Below are positions 8,020 to 16,205 of a stretch of 64,000 bases of DNA, in pieces. The stretch is from an uncultured Lachnospiraceae bacterium. Its GTDB lineage: Bacteria > Bacillota > Clostridia > Lachnospirales > Lachnospiraceae. Position numbers and translations under genes: made by a program. Each line of letters opens with the position of its first letter. Position 1 is the first letter of the stretch. The notes under the pieces are model-generated. The model did no database searches. It worked only from the letters and a program-made list of their open reading frames with translations, and was not told where the DNA came from. The stretch spans positions 62,001 through 126,000 of the forward strand of contig CAKRSV010000007.1 in NCBI GenBank assembly GCA_934401915.1. Reading direction: 5' to 3'.

Positions 8020-10218
8020 TTAATTCAAATGAATCAATATTGATGCAAAATCCCCTGCTTTTGCTGTCAAATATTTTCGATCAACAGGAATTCCCATCTG
8101 CATAATTTCACTTCCATACATTTCATAAGAAAAATCGTCATAGGAAACATTATATAGTCTATCCGGATTCAGTCCAATGAGCTTCACCTTAAGCCATGAA
8201 CCGTTCACAGGATTCAGCATCTGATAATATCCTGCAACAGCCTCTGTAGCATCCTCGTTCACTACGATCCATGAGGTTTCATTTCCCTCAAAGGGACTCA
8301 GAATCCGATAAAACCTGCCAAATTGAAACAGCCTGCGATTTTTTTTGTAAAAAACAATCTGTCTTTTCACTTGGGAAAGTTCCTCATCCGAAAGCTTGTT
8401 CAAATCAAGTTCATAACCAAATGCCCCAAAGAAAGCTACATTAGCACGGGTATCTATGGGAATTGTTCTTCCCACCTGATGATTTGGAACCGCTGATACA
8501 TGGGCACCTGCACTTCTTACCGGATAGACATAAGTTGTTCCATATTGAATCTTTAAGCGCTCTCCTGCATCGGTATCATCGGAACACCAGGTTTGCGGTG
8601 CATAATAGAGCAGCCCCGGATCAAATCTGGCTCCGCCTGATGCACAGGATTCAAAAAGAATCTCCGGATATTTGGAAGTAAGCCGCTCATACAGGCTGTA
8701 AACTCCAAGCATATATTTATGCATGATTGTTCCCTGCATATCTGCAGCCGCTGTCCTTGAATAAGCCTCCGACATATATCTGTTCATGTCCCATTTAATA
8801 TAAGATACTTTCGATTCGGAAATAAGTTTATCTAACAGGTTGTAGATATAGTCTACTACCTCAGTTCTTGAATAATCCAGTATATGCTGGCTTCTGCACA
8901 TCGACTCATAGCGTTCCGGCGTAGAGAGAATCCAATCAGGATGAGCTCTGTAGAGATCTGAATTTTTATTCGTCATCTCAGGTTCAATCCAAAGTCCAAA
9001 TTTAAGTCCCAGTTTTTCAACCTTGCGCGACAGACCTGCTATGCCGTTTGGGAGTTTCTTCATATTCGGATACCAGTCACCTAAAGACCGATCATCATTA
9101 TTGCGTTCCCCATACCAGCCGTCATCTAATACGAAAAGCTCAACCCCTGCCTCCTTTGCTTTGGCCGCAATAGAAAGAATTTTTTCCTCATCAAAGTCAA
9201 AGTACGTTGCTTCCCAGTTGTTGATCAGAATCGGCCGTTCACGGTCTCTCCATACGCCGCGTACCAGACGCGAAGAGTACAGTTTGTGGAATGTCTGGCT
9301 CATCTCGTTCAAGCCCTTGTCAGAATAAACCATGACAACCTCCGGGGTTTGAAAGGATTCTCCCTTTTTCAGTGGCCATGCAAAGTTATAGGGATGGATT
9401 CCCATAACTACTCTGGTAATCTCATGGGGTGAAACCTCAACCTTGCCCATAAAATTACCGCTGTATACAAAGGAGAAACCATAAACCTCTCCTTGGTTCT
9501 CTGTCGTATAAGGTCTCTTAAGTGCAATGAACGGATTATGCTCTGCACTGGAAGCCCCACGAATCGAGCCGATGCTTATGGCGCCAACTTCCAGCTTCTG
9601 ACTTTTAATCTGGCGCTCTCTTCCCCATGCACCCGCAAGATGTACCATTTCAAAATCTGTATCCGGCAAATCAATGCAGACCGAAAGAGCCTTTTCAAGG
9701 ATTATTTTCTGTGCCCCCTTTTGCTCAAAGCGGGCACTCCTTGTAATCACCGGAAGATCTTTATAAATTGTATAGGTTAAAATAAGATCCGTCTCCGTAA
9801 GAGTATCATACATCACGATATCCAGACTTGTCGCCTCAGACTTCTTTTCTACATAAGTTGCCGGAAGTCCTGCAAGCGTCTTTTTCCCATCATAAATTGT
9901 ATGCCGTGAGTATTCAAATCTGGAAACATGACTGCCATTTTCCTGTCTTATAAAAAAGGCTGATTCCCTAAAATCCCCTATGCCGCAGGCCGGATATTCC
10001 TGGCGCTGATGCTGCAGGGCCAATCCACCATCTACGCTACAAACACCATGCATAAGAAACCCATCATTTCCCTGATAGGAATAATCGTCCCTGTCATGAA
10101 TTCTTTTACCATAATACACATTTTTAAGCATTCCATTTTTCATAACTTCAATAATATAACTTATGGACTCATTAAAAATATGAAAATCTTTTGATTTCTC
10201 ATGAAATATAATAGGCAT
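8020..10218 (-). CDS. Alpha-galactosidase, GH36
   Basis: The 732-residue enzyme hydrolyses terminal alpha-1,6-galactose from melibiose, raffinose or stachyose. It has the normal GH36 layout: N-terminal beta-supersandwich, central TIM barrel and C-terminal beta domain. The nucleophile Asp477 lies in SYIKWDMNRYMSE and the acid/base pair Asp547-Asp548 in WCSDDTDAGER. LFVLDDGWYGERNNDDRSLGD is the substrate-binding strand. No signal peptide is present, so it acts in the cytoplasm on imported sugar. ATG at 10218 follows GGGGGGTGG; an in-frame TTG 51 nt upstream belongs to a repeated leader element. It is last in an operon with the CUT2 transporter. Confidence 0.95.
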   Translation of the reverse strand: MPIIFHEKSKDFHIFNESISYIIEVMKNGMLKNVYYGKRIHDRDDYSYQGNDGFLMHGVCSVDGGLALQHQRQEYPACGIGDFRESAFFIRQENGSHVSRFEYSRHTIYDGKKTLAGLPATYVEKKSEATSLDIVMYDTLTETDLILTYTIYKDLPVITRSARFEQKGAQKIILEKALSVCIDLPDTDFEMVHLAGAWGRERQIKSQKLEVGAISIGSIRGASSAEHNPFIALKRPYTTENQGEVYGFSFVYSGNFMGKVEVSPHEITRVVMGIHPYNFAWPLKKGESFQTPEVVMVYSDKGLNEMSQTFHKLYSSRLVRGVWRDRERPILINNWEATYFDFDEEKILSIAAKAKEAGVELFVLDDGWYGERNNDDRSLGDWYPNMKKLPNGIAGLSRKVEKLGLKFGLWIEPEMTNKNSDLYRAHPDWILSTPERYESMCRSQHILDYSRTEVVDYIYNLLDKLISESKVSYIKWDMNRYMSEAYSRTAAADMQGTIMHKYMLGVYSLYERLTSKYPEILFESCASGGARFDPGLLYYAPQTWCSDDTDAGERLKIQYGTTYVYPVRSAGAHVSAVPNHQVGRTIPIDTRANVAFFGAFGYELDLNKLSDEELSQVKRQIVFYKKNRRLFQFGRFYRILSPFEGNETSWIVVNEDATEAVAGYYQMLNPVNGSWLKVKLIGLNPDRLYNVSYDDFSYEMYGSEIMQMGIPVDRKYLTAKAGDFASILIHLN

Positions 10219-10293
10219 ACCACCCCCCGTTTCTGCGCACGCTCTTTGTATATGCCGGATATGTGCCAAGTGCGCGCAGACACAAATCCCGTG
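10219..10293 (-). repeat. Repeated leader element, copy A (before GH36)
   Basis: One of three related ~75-nt elements in the window (others 40457-40524 and 63082-63153). In transcript sense it shows ACGGGATTTGTGTC, then GCGCGCACTTGGCACA, a variable centre, then CAAAGAGCGTGCGCAGAAA and the ribosome binding site. UGUGUC can pair with GGCACA. The loop's GCGCAC is complementary to GUGCGC just before the ribosome binding site. The distance from TTGGCACA to the ATG is 51 nt, the same as in copy B. Confidence 0.75.
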
Positions 10294-10338
10294 TTTGAAA
10301 AATTACTTTTATTACAGTTATTTCACATTTAGCTGCAT

Positions 10339-11307
10339 CTAGGATTCAGCTGTTTTAACAATTTTCCTGGGATGTATTCTGTCGATCAATCGATGGCACG
10401 TAGGAGACGTCAGGAAAACAATTCCCAAAAACAGACTTCCCTTAATAAGCGACATTGCAGTCGAACTTACACCCATCAAAAGCATTCCATTGCTTAGTAC
10501 ATAGGTTGTAATGCTTCCAATAATCGGAGCACTCAGTTTTGCCTTTCCACCGCCACCAAACGGAAACCCTCCAAGTGTAAGCACAACCATTACGTTAAAC
10601 ATCAGATCCGACCCTGTAGAAAGTGCCGCTGTACCGGCACGAATCCCGATAAAAAAGGCAGCAACCGATGCCAGTGCGCCATTTAAGACAAAACAAAGCA
10701 CCTTAATCTTCGTTACCTTGATTGCAGAAAAATGTGCAGATGTCTCATTAGATCCAATCATCCTCACATAATGTCCGAAAGGTTTCAGGTAATAGAGAAT
10801 CCCGACAAGTACCAGGAGTATTACGATAAGAGGCAGTTTAAACTCCAAAGTATTGTAGCTATAGAGGCTTACGGGAACCATTGCCGCGGAAGATGCAATG
10901 AAATGCGTCATAAGACCAGTACAGATATACGCAGTACATAACGTTGCCAGGAAAGAGGGAACCTTTAATACCGAGGTGATAACACCATTAAAAAGTCCCA
11001 AAAACACTCCTGTCGCAGCCATAAGCACAAGACCGAGAACAGGGTTTATCGTGCCCATTTTAGCAAGGATAAAGCAGCATACGCAGACTACCCCACTGAT
11101 GGAAAGATCCATCATTCCAGTTGTCATCACAAAGAACACACCTGTACTGGCAAGCATCAGCGCCAAAGACTGTTCGGTAACGATTTTTATATTTTTTATG
11201 GACAGGGACTGTCCTCCGGTTCCAATTGCAAATACTATTGTTAAAACAATCAGAGCCAGATAGGGTTTGATTGACTCAAAAAATTTTTCTCTTGTTATTT
11301 TTTTCAT
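10339..11307 (-). CDS. CUT2-type sugar ABC transporter permease (RbsC-like), second of two
   Basis: The 322-residue inner-membrane protein has 8-10 hydrophobic segments and the family motif region FGLGG-like ... TLGGFPFGGGGKAKLSAPIIG, typical of RbsC/XylH/YtfT permeases. The start MKKITREKFFESIKPYL is preceded by GAGGTG. The gene begins 10 nt after the ATPase stop. It should form a heterodimeric channel with the 12828-13760 permease. Confidence 0.92.
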   Translation of the reverse strand: MKKITREKFFESIKPYLALIVLTIVFAIGTGGQSLSIKNIKIVTEQSLALMLASTGVFFVMTTGMMDLSISGVVCVCCFILAKMGTINPVLGLVLMAATGVFLGLFNGVITSVLKVPSFLATLCTAYICTGLMTHFIASSAAMVPVSLYSYNTLEFKLPLIVILLVLVGILYYLKPFGHYVRMIGSNETSAHFSAIKVTKIKVLCFVLNGALASVAAFFIGIRAGTAALSTGSDLMFNVMVVLTLGGFPFGGGGKAKLSAPIIGSITTYVLSNGMLLMGVSSTAMSLIKGSLFLGIVFLTSPTCHRLIDRIHPRKIVKTAES

Positions 11308-11317
11308 ACGCAACACC

Positions 11318-12817
11318 TCAGACCATACACTGTACCAGAGTTTCTTCGTCAAGCTCTGGACTGCGCTTAAATTCTCCGGAAATTTCGCCATCCTTTAAAA
11401 TAATCACTCGATCGCACATCCCAATAAGCTCCAAAAGTTCCTCGGAAATAATTATGAGCGACTTGCCCTCTTTGCGAAGATTGTCAAGCATATTATAAAT
11501 AATGGCTTTAACTCCCACGTCGATCCCTCGGGTAGGCGAATCCATAATAAAAATTTCCGTTCCTCTGGCAATCCATTTTGCCAGAACCACCTTCTGTTTG
11601 TTTCCTCCGCTCAAAGTGCCTACAATCTGTTCTACGCTATACATCTTGACATTAAGAATCCCGGCACTCTCTTCCGCAAATTTATATCTCTTTTTCTTAG
11701 TCACAAATCCCCTGCCGCCGATTTTCTCCATACAGGTAGCTGCGATGTTATCATTAATATCCATCTGATTAAAGAGCGATTCTGTATCTCGATTTTTAGA
11801 AATATATCCAATGTCATGCTTAACGGAATCATCAATTGTTTTAATGACATCTGCATTGGATAAGGTTACTGTTCCTGTTACATCGTACTCAATTCCGAAA
11901 ATTGCCTTACCCAGCTCATGCATTCCGGATTCACTAAGACCACCAAATCCCAGGATTTCTCCCTTATGTAACTCAAAGGATACATCCTTTACCCTCTGAC
12001 CGACACTTAAATTTGACACTTTCATTACAACCTCATCACTGATAGTGGTGTCATAATCTTCACGATAGTATTGTCCACTGACTTCTCTTCCTACCATAAG
12101 GTTCTTAAGTCTGGTTTCATCTACCTCTGCAGATGCAACTTCATCCACAATTTTTCCATCTCTCATGATAATGATTCTGTCACAAAGTGTTAAAACCTCC
12201 TGCAGATCATGAGAAATCATCAAAATACTGTCTCCTCTTTCCTTCGTGGTGTGAATCAGTTTGTAAAGTTCGTCACGCCCAATCTGAGAAAGTGCTGTTG
12301 AAGTTTCATCTATCATAAGGAGCTTTGGTCTGACCATAGATGCTTTTACCAGCTCAATAAGTTTGCGCTGCTCCATGGAATAGTTCGCCACATCCTCATC
12401 CTCCTTGATGTCTGTAAGCCCTACAGCATCAAGACTCCGTCTTGCCATTACATTCATCTTCTTTATATTGCGAAAACCATGCTTCATAAATTCGTCCTCT
12501 ATTCCAAGGAACATATTTTCCGCAACCGTGAGATTTCTTATGGTATTGGCCTCCTGAACAATCATGGAAACACCTTTTTTATTGGCGTCTGTTAAGTTTT
12601 TAGGATTATATTTCTCTCCCTCAAGATAAATTTCGCCGGCATCTCTTCTCTGAATACCGGAAAGCAGCGAGAGAAGCGTCGATTTTCCTGATCCATTTTC
12701 GCCTACTAATCCACAGATTTCTCCCTTGTTTATTACCAACGAAACACCGTCCACTGCCTTGGTGGGCCCAAAATGTTTATACACGTCATTAACTTGTACC
12801 AGAATATTCTTGTTCAT
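11318..12817 (-). CDS. CUT2-type sugar ABC transporter ATPase, two-domain (RbsA/MglA-like)
   Basis: The 499-residue protein has two fused nucleotide-binding domains. The first has a canonical Walker A (GENGSGKSTLL), Walker B LLMIDETSTAL and a divergent signature YSMEQRK. The second has the degenerate P-loop usual in this family (GFGGLSESGMHELG) and a normal signature LSGGNKQKVVLAKW. It powers import of a monosaccharide or short galactoside. ATG at 12817 follows GGAGG. Stop-to-start gaps to both permeases are about 10 nt, so the genes are co-translated. Confidence 0.95.
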   Translation of the reverse strand: MNKNILVQVNDVYKHFGPTKAVDGVSLVINKGEICGLVGENGSGKSTLLSLLSGIQRRDAGEIYLEGEKYNPKNLTDANKKGVSMIVQEANTIRNLTVAENMFLGIEDEFMKHGFRNIKKMNVMARRSLDAVGLTDIKEDEDVANYSMEQRKLIELVKASMVRPKLLMIDETSTALSQIGRDELYKLIHTTKERGDSILMISHDLQEVLTLCDRIIIMRDGKIVDEVASAEVDETRLKNLMVGREVSGQYYREDYDTTISDEVVMKVSNLSVGQRVKDVSFELHKGEILGFGGLSESGMHELGKAIFGIEYDVTGTVTLSNADVIKTIDDSVKHDIGYISKNRDTESLFNQMDINDNIAATCMEKIGGRGFVTKKKRYKFAEESAGILNVKMYSVEQIVGTLSGGNKQKVVLAKWIARGTEIFIMDSPTRGIDVGVKAIIYNMLDNLRKEGKSLIIISEELLELIGMCDRVIILKDGEISGEFKRSPELDEETLVQCMV

Positions 12818-12827
12818 ATCTGCCTCC

Positions 12828-13760
12828 TCACTTAACCACATCAAATTTGCGAGCCGAACTTGAGAAACGAACAAGCAGAATCATCGCAATGCCTACTACA
12901 ACATTTTGCAAGGATGCCTCCAATCCATTTGTAAGAAGTCCATTTGAAATGATATTTAATATAAAGCATCCAATAAACAAAGAGATCATTGGATTAATAT
13001 ATTTCTTAAAGGCGATTGCAAACATACAAGCCATGACCGGTTTGAAAATAGACGTAACACTTGATAAACCGGTAGCATAGGCAACGGATGCCGAATAGCT
13101 TAAACTTGTTAATGCATATACTCCCGTGCACAATCCGCAACAGATAAATGCCAGTGTTTTATATTTTCTAACGTTGACTCCCACATTCTCCGTAAGCTTA
13201 GCATTCGAGCCAATGGCATCAATGTATACTCCAAGTCTTGTATATCTCAAAAGCAGACCATTTATCACAAGAATAAGAATTCCAGGAATCATGTCATAAG
13301 GTGCTTTCCCAAAAAACTTATAAGCAGGATTGATGGAAAGCGTGGTGTTTCCCGTACACAGAAATACAGAAAACGCCTCATAGATAATTGTTAACGCAAC
13401 GGAAATGATAATCGCCGGAGCATCAATATTCACCATAAGGAAACTTGAAATAAAGGAAATCAAAATCCCTGTCAGAATCGCACCTATAAAAAGCCCCGGC
13501 ATTCCAATCGCATCTGAAAGCATAACCCCCACCATGGAACTTATAATTGCATTGATGCCAACAGTCAGATCATAAATGTCCATGGAAAGAATATAATAAA
13601 ATCCACAGGCAAGAATCGAATGAATAAAGGTTTGTTGAACCAATATGTACATGCTGTTAAAATTTCCAAAGCGTTCCGGCTGCAAAATACGAAAAATAAT
13701 GTATAAAACAACAACTGTTATGAAAGGCAGCAGGCTGCGGATCATTTTTGAATTTTTCAT
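12828..13760 (-). CDS. CUT2-type sugar ABC transporter permease, first of two
   Basis: The 310-residue polytopic membrane protein (MKNSKMIRSLLPFITVVVLYI...) is related to RbsC-type permeases. It has about nine hydrophobic segments and the conserved AIGSNAKLTENVGVNVRKYK loop that contacts the ATPase. A GTG three codons upstream is in frame. The ATG at 13760 sits at the right distance from AAAGGTGA and fits the family. A perfect palindromic hairpin lies between this gene and the binding-protein gene. Confidence 0.9.
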   Translation of the reverse strand: MKNSKMIRSLLPFITVVVLYIIFRILQPERFGNFNSMYILVQQTFIHSILACGFYYILSMDIYDLTVGINAIISSMVGVMLSDAIGMPGLFIGAILTGILISFISSFLMVNIDAPAIIISVALTIIYEAFSVFLCTGNTTLSINPAYKFFGKAPYDMIPGILILVINGLLLRYTRLGVYIDAIGSNAKLTENVGVNVRKYKTLAFICCGLCTGVYALTSLSYSASVAYATGLSSVTSIFKPVMACMFAIAFKKYINPMISLFIGCFILNIISNGLLTNGLEASLQNVVVGIAMILLVRFSSSARKFDVVK

Positions 13761-13779
13761 ATATATCACCTTTCAGTAG

Positions 13780-13800
13780 GGGGAGGTATCATACCTCCCC
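13780..13800 (-). terminator. Intercistronic hairpin between binding protein and permease genes
   Basis: GGGGAGGTAT and ATACCTCCCC form a perfect palindrome around one base. It is not followed by a T run. Such hairpins after a binding-protein gene usually protect the 3' end of its mRNA so the binding protein is made in excess. Confidence 0.6.
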
Positions 13801-13810
13801 TTGTTCAATT

Positions 13811-15046
13811 TCAGAATAAACCTGCATGGCGTTTCTTTACATCTTGCAGTGACATATTCCCCGCCATGTTCGCAATATCCTCCAGTTTAGCATCAGGATT
13901 ATATAAGATACAAAGATTTTGAATTTCTTCTGCCGTAAGGTTTTGTCTATGATAAAAATCCTCATCATAGCCAATACACCATTCAAGGTAATCAGCATAC
14001 TCCTCCGCACCATTGATGGTCATCATGGCATTTGTAATATCAATAGGAAATTCTGACTGATCATAGGCCCCATTCAGTGCATTTACAAGGGTAATCAGCG
14101 CAAATGTGGCGTCTGCATGGTGTCCACCTGCGACTGCGGTGATCTGGCCTTTTTCGATATTCTCTCCAAGTGTTGTATCAAAGTCAACGCCAACACATGG
14201 AAGATAATCCGTAATACCAACCGTTTCCTCGGCTGTTACAAGATAGGTAACATAATTGGACTTTACAGCCAGAATGCCATCAATTTCCGGATAAGCTGTC
14301 AGCATATTTACAAGGGTCTCCGTTGCTGTCGCATCATCCGGAAGATCCCACTGTTCTGTAACCAGGTTCATGCCAAGATCATCACATGCATCACGATAAG
14401 CCTGCGCTCTTGCTTCATAAGCTGAATCGCCATGATAAGAAGAAATCATCGCTACATTCTTAGCTCCTGTTGCGGCAAGCTGCTCAGCAAGCCCATAAGC
14501 TGTACCATACTCATCCTCGTGAAAACGTCCGACATAATAAGGGTTTGCTTCCACTAAAGACTTGATCTCCTCATCCTCAATTGTCCTTGTAGCCTGAATG
14601 AACATCATCTCATTCTCTTTACAGATCTGACTGATGGTAGCCATTGAAGCCTCTGAGAAGTTAATAACAACAACCCCGTCACAACCTGAAGCAGCAAAAT
14701 TTTCAACTGCTGCCACTACAGATTCTGCAGAAATATCATCATTATTTGGATTAAAAAGAAGTTCCACATCCAGTGCTTCTGCTGCCAGTTTGATCTGGTT
14801 CGCACCATCAATGCAGATACCTGCCACAGGAAGATCCCAGAAAGTATATCCTATCTTTAGCTTTTTCCCATCTGAGGACGTTGCCGTTTCTTCTGCTGTT
14901 TCCGCCTTCTCTGTAGCGTTCGCTGCTTCCTTCTCTTCCGTAACCGTTGTCGTTTCTTCTGTCTGTGCTGTGGTTGACACACTGCCGCAGGCGGTAAGAC
15001 CTAAACACATCGCTGCGCTGAGTAACATTGCCATCATTTTTTTCAT
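13811..15046 (-). CDS. CUT2-type sugar-binding lipoprotein
   Basis: The 411-residue precursor has a lipoprotein signal (MKKMMAMLLSAAMCLGLTAC, lipobox LTAC), an acidic Thr/Glu linker, then a periplasmic-binding-protein type I fold: KIGYTFWDLPVAGICIDGAN ... GCDGVVVINFSE ... KNVAMISSYHGDSAYEARA. It should capture the sugar outside the membrane for the two permeases. The start is set by the signal peptide and by GGGAGGG 7 nt upstream; an upstream in-frame start would overlap the promoter. The ligand cannot be read from sequence, but operon partners suggest an alpha-galactoside or galactose. Confidence 0.93.
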   Translation of the reverse strand: MKKMMAMLLSAAMCLGLTACGSVSTTAQTEETTTVTEEKEAANATEKAETAEETATSSDGKKLKIGYTFWDLPVAGICIDGANQIKLAAEALDVELLFNPNNDDISAESVVAAVENFAASGCDGVVVINFSEASMATISQICKENEMMFIQATRTIEDEEIKSLVEANPYYVGRFHEDEYGTAYGLAEQLAATGAKNVAMISSYHGDSAYEARAQAYRDACDDLGMNLVTEQWDLPDDATATETLVNMLTAYPEIDGILAVKSNYVTYLVTAEETVGITDYLPCVGVDFDTTLGENIEKGQITAVAGGHHADATFALITLVNALNGAYDQSEFPIDITNAMMTINGAEEYADYLEWCIGYDEDFYHRQNLTAEEIQNLCILYNPDAKLEDIANMAGNMSLQDVKKRHAGLF

Positions 15047-15113
15047 GTACTTTCCCTCCCATATAATACATATTGTCTCTATAAAATGCACAATCACCTC
15101 TCGTGACTTCTTT

Positions 15114-15180
15114 ATTCTAACATACACTTTCCACAAAACACCATGTCGAAATGTGAAATAAAATGTTCAAAATGTGAAAT
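15114..15180 (-). promoter_or_regulatory. Promoter and AraC-type direct-repeat sites of the alpha-galactoside operon
   Basis: Reading toward the binding-protein gene there is a -10 TAGAAT (15119-15114) with a poor -35 (GGTGTT). Just upstream lie two identical copies of ATTTCACATTT (15180-15170 and 15159-15149) whose starts are 21 bp apart, two helical turns. A weak -35 flanked by two in-phase repeats is the classic layout for activation by an AraC-family dimer, here the divergent gene at 15278. Confidence 0.75.
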
Positions 15181-15242
15181 ACTCAATAACCTTTTTGCCA
15201 TGGGAAGCTATGAAATGTGTCTCCCCGAAACGCCTGCATCTA

Positions 15243-15251
15243 TGATATAAT
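15243..15251 (+). promoter_or_regulatory. Extended -10 promoter of the AraC regulator gene
   Basis: TGATATAAT (TG-N-TATAAT) lies 26 bp before the regulator's start codon. No -35 is needed for such a promoter and none is visible. Confidence 0.55.
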
Positions 15252-15277
15252 AAGAACAGGAAAGGTGGATATCTTAC

Positions 15278-16138
15278 ATGGAAAGAGAAACTACTTATAA
15301 AAATGTTGCGGGTTTTAAGTGTCTCCGTAATATAAAAAAACAGACCAATGATTTGTATCTTGTACATTGTGGTATGCAGAAATGCCCGCCGGGTTATACC
15401 TACGACCATAAAATCCCCAACGAACACCATGTCCACTTTGTAACAGACGGCAAGGGTATTTTAATTGTGGACGGTAAACACTACCATATCCGGAAAAATG
15501 ATATTTTTTTAATTCCAAAAGGAGCATCTATCCACTACTACGCTGATGAAGTTGAGCCCTGGACCTACATGTGGGTTACGTTTGACGGACAAATGGCTGA
15601 TTCTTACCTCACGAACGCCTGTCTTTCAAAAGAAAAACCTGTAATTCACTCTACAATCCCCACAACCTCCTATGCACCACTAATTCAAAGTATTCTTGAG
15701 GCGAATCACCTGACTGTTGCCAACGAGATTAAACGTGTTGCCTACCTTTATGAAATCATTTCCATGATGATTGAAGCTCAGGCTGCTTCCCGTAATGCCA
15801 ACGGTTCCTATGACTACTCCGGAGATGCTTATGTGGATTATGCACTCCAGTACATTAAGACTAACTACAAAACAATTAAGGTGGGAGATATTGCTTCTTA
15901 CGTCGGAATTAATCGCTCTTACCTGACTTCGCTTTTCAAAAAGAAATTAAATGTTTCACCCCAACATTATCTTATCAGCTTCAAACTTTCGGAAGCCGCC
16001 AAGTTTTTAAAGACCACCGATATGTCTGTTTCCGATGTCGCCGAAGCCGTAGGATATGACGATTCTGGAAATTTTAGCAGAGTTTTTCGTCAAACCTATG
16101 GCGTTACACCGCAAAATTATCGAAACATGGAAATATAA
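15278..16138 (+). CDS. AraC-family transcriptional regulator of the alpha-galactoside operon
   Basis: The 286-residue protein has an N-terminal cupin sugar-sensing domain (HFVTDGKGILIVDGKHYHI, IPKGASIHYY) and a C-terminal double helix-turn-helix (IASYVGINRSYLTSLFKKK and VSDVAEAVGYDDSGNFSRVF, ending in FRQTYGVTPQNYR). It is divergent from the transporter/GH36 operon and should activate it when sugar is bound, in the manner of RafR/MsmR. ATG follows AAAGGTGG. The gene ends at a hairpin shared with purL. Confidence 0.94.
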   Translation: MERETTYKNVAGFKCLRNIKKQTNDLYLVHCGMQKCPPGYTYDHKIPNEHHVHFVTDGKGILIVDGKHYHIRKNDIFLIPKGASIHYYADEVEPWTYMWVTFDGQMADSYLTNACLSKEKPVIHSTIPTTSYAPLIQSILEANHLTVANEIKRVAYLYEIISMMIEAQAASRNANGSYDYSGDAYVDYALQYIKTNYKTIKVGDIASYVGINRSYLTSLFKKKLNVSPQHYLISFKLSEAAKFLKTTDMSVSDVAEAVGYDDSGNFSRVFRQTYGVTPQNYRNMEI

Positions 16139-16139
16139 A

Positions 16140-16180
16140 ACAACAGCCCCTGTAGAGCTTCCTCCTACCGGGGCTGTTGT
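16140..16180 (-). terminator. Terminator between AraC gene and purL
   Basis: ACAACAGCCCC and GGGGCTGTTGT form an 11-bp perfect stem. On the minus strand it is followed by TTTTAT, so it mainly ends purL. On the plus strand it may also stop the AraC transcript. Confidence 0.8.
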
Positions 16181-16205
16181 CTGAATAGTTTCTACCTTAT
16201 TCCCT

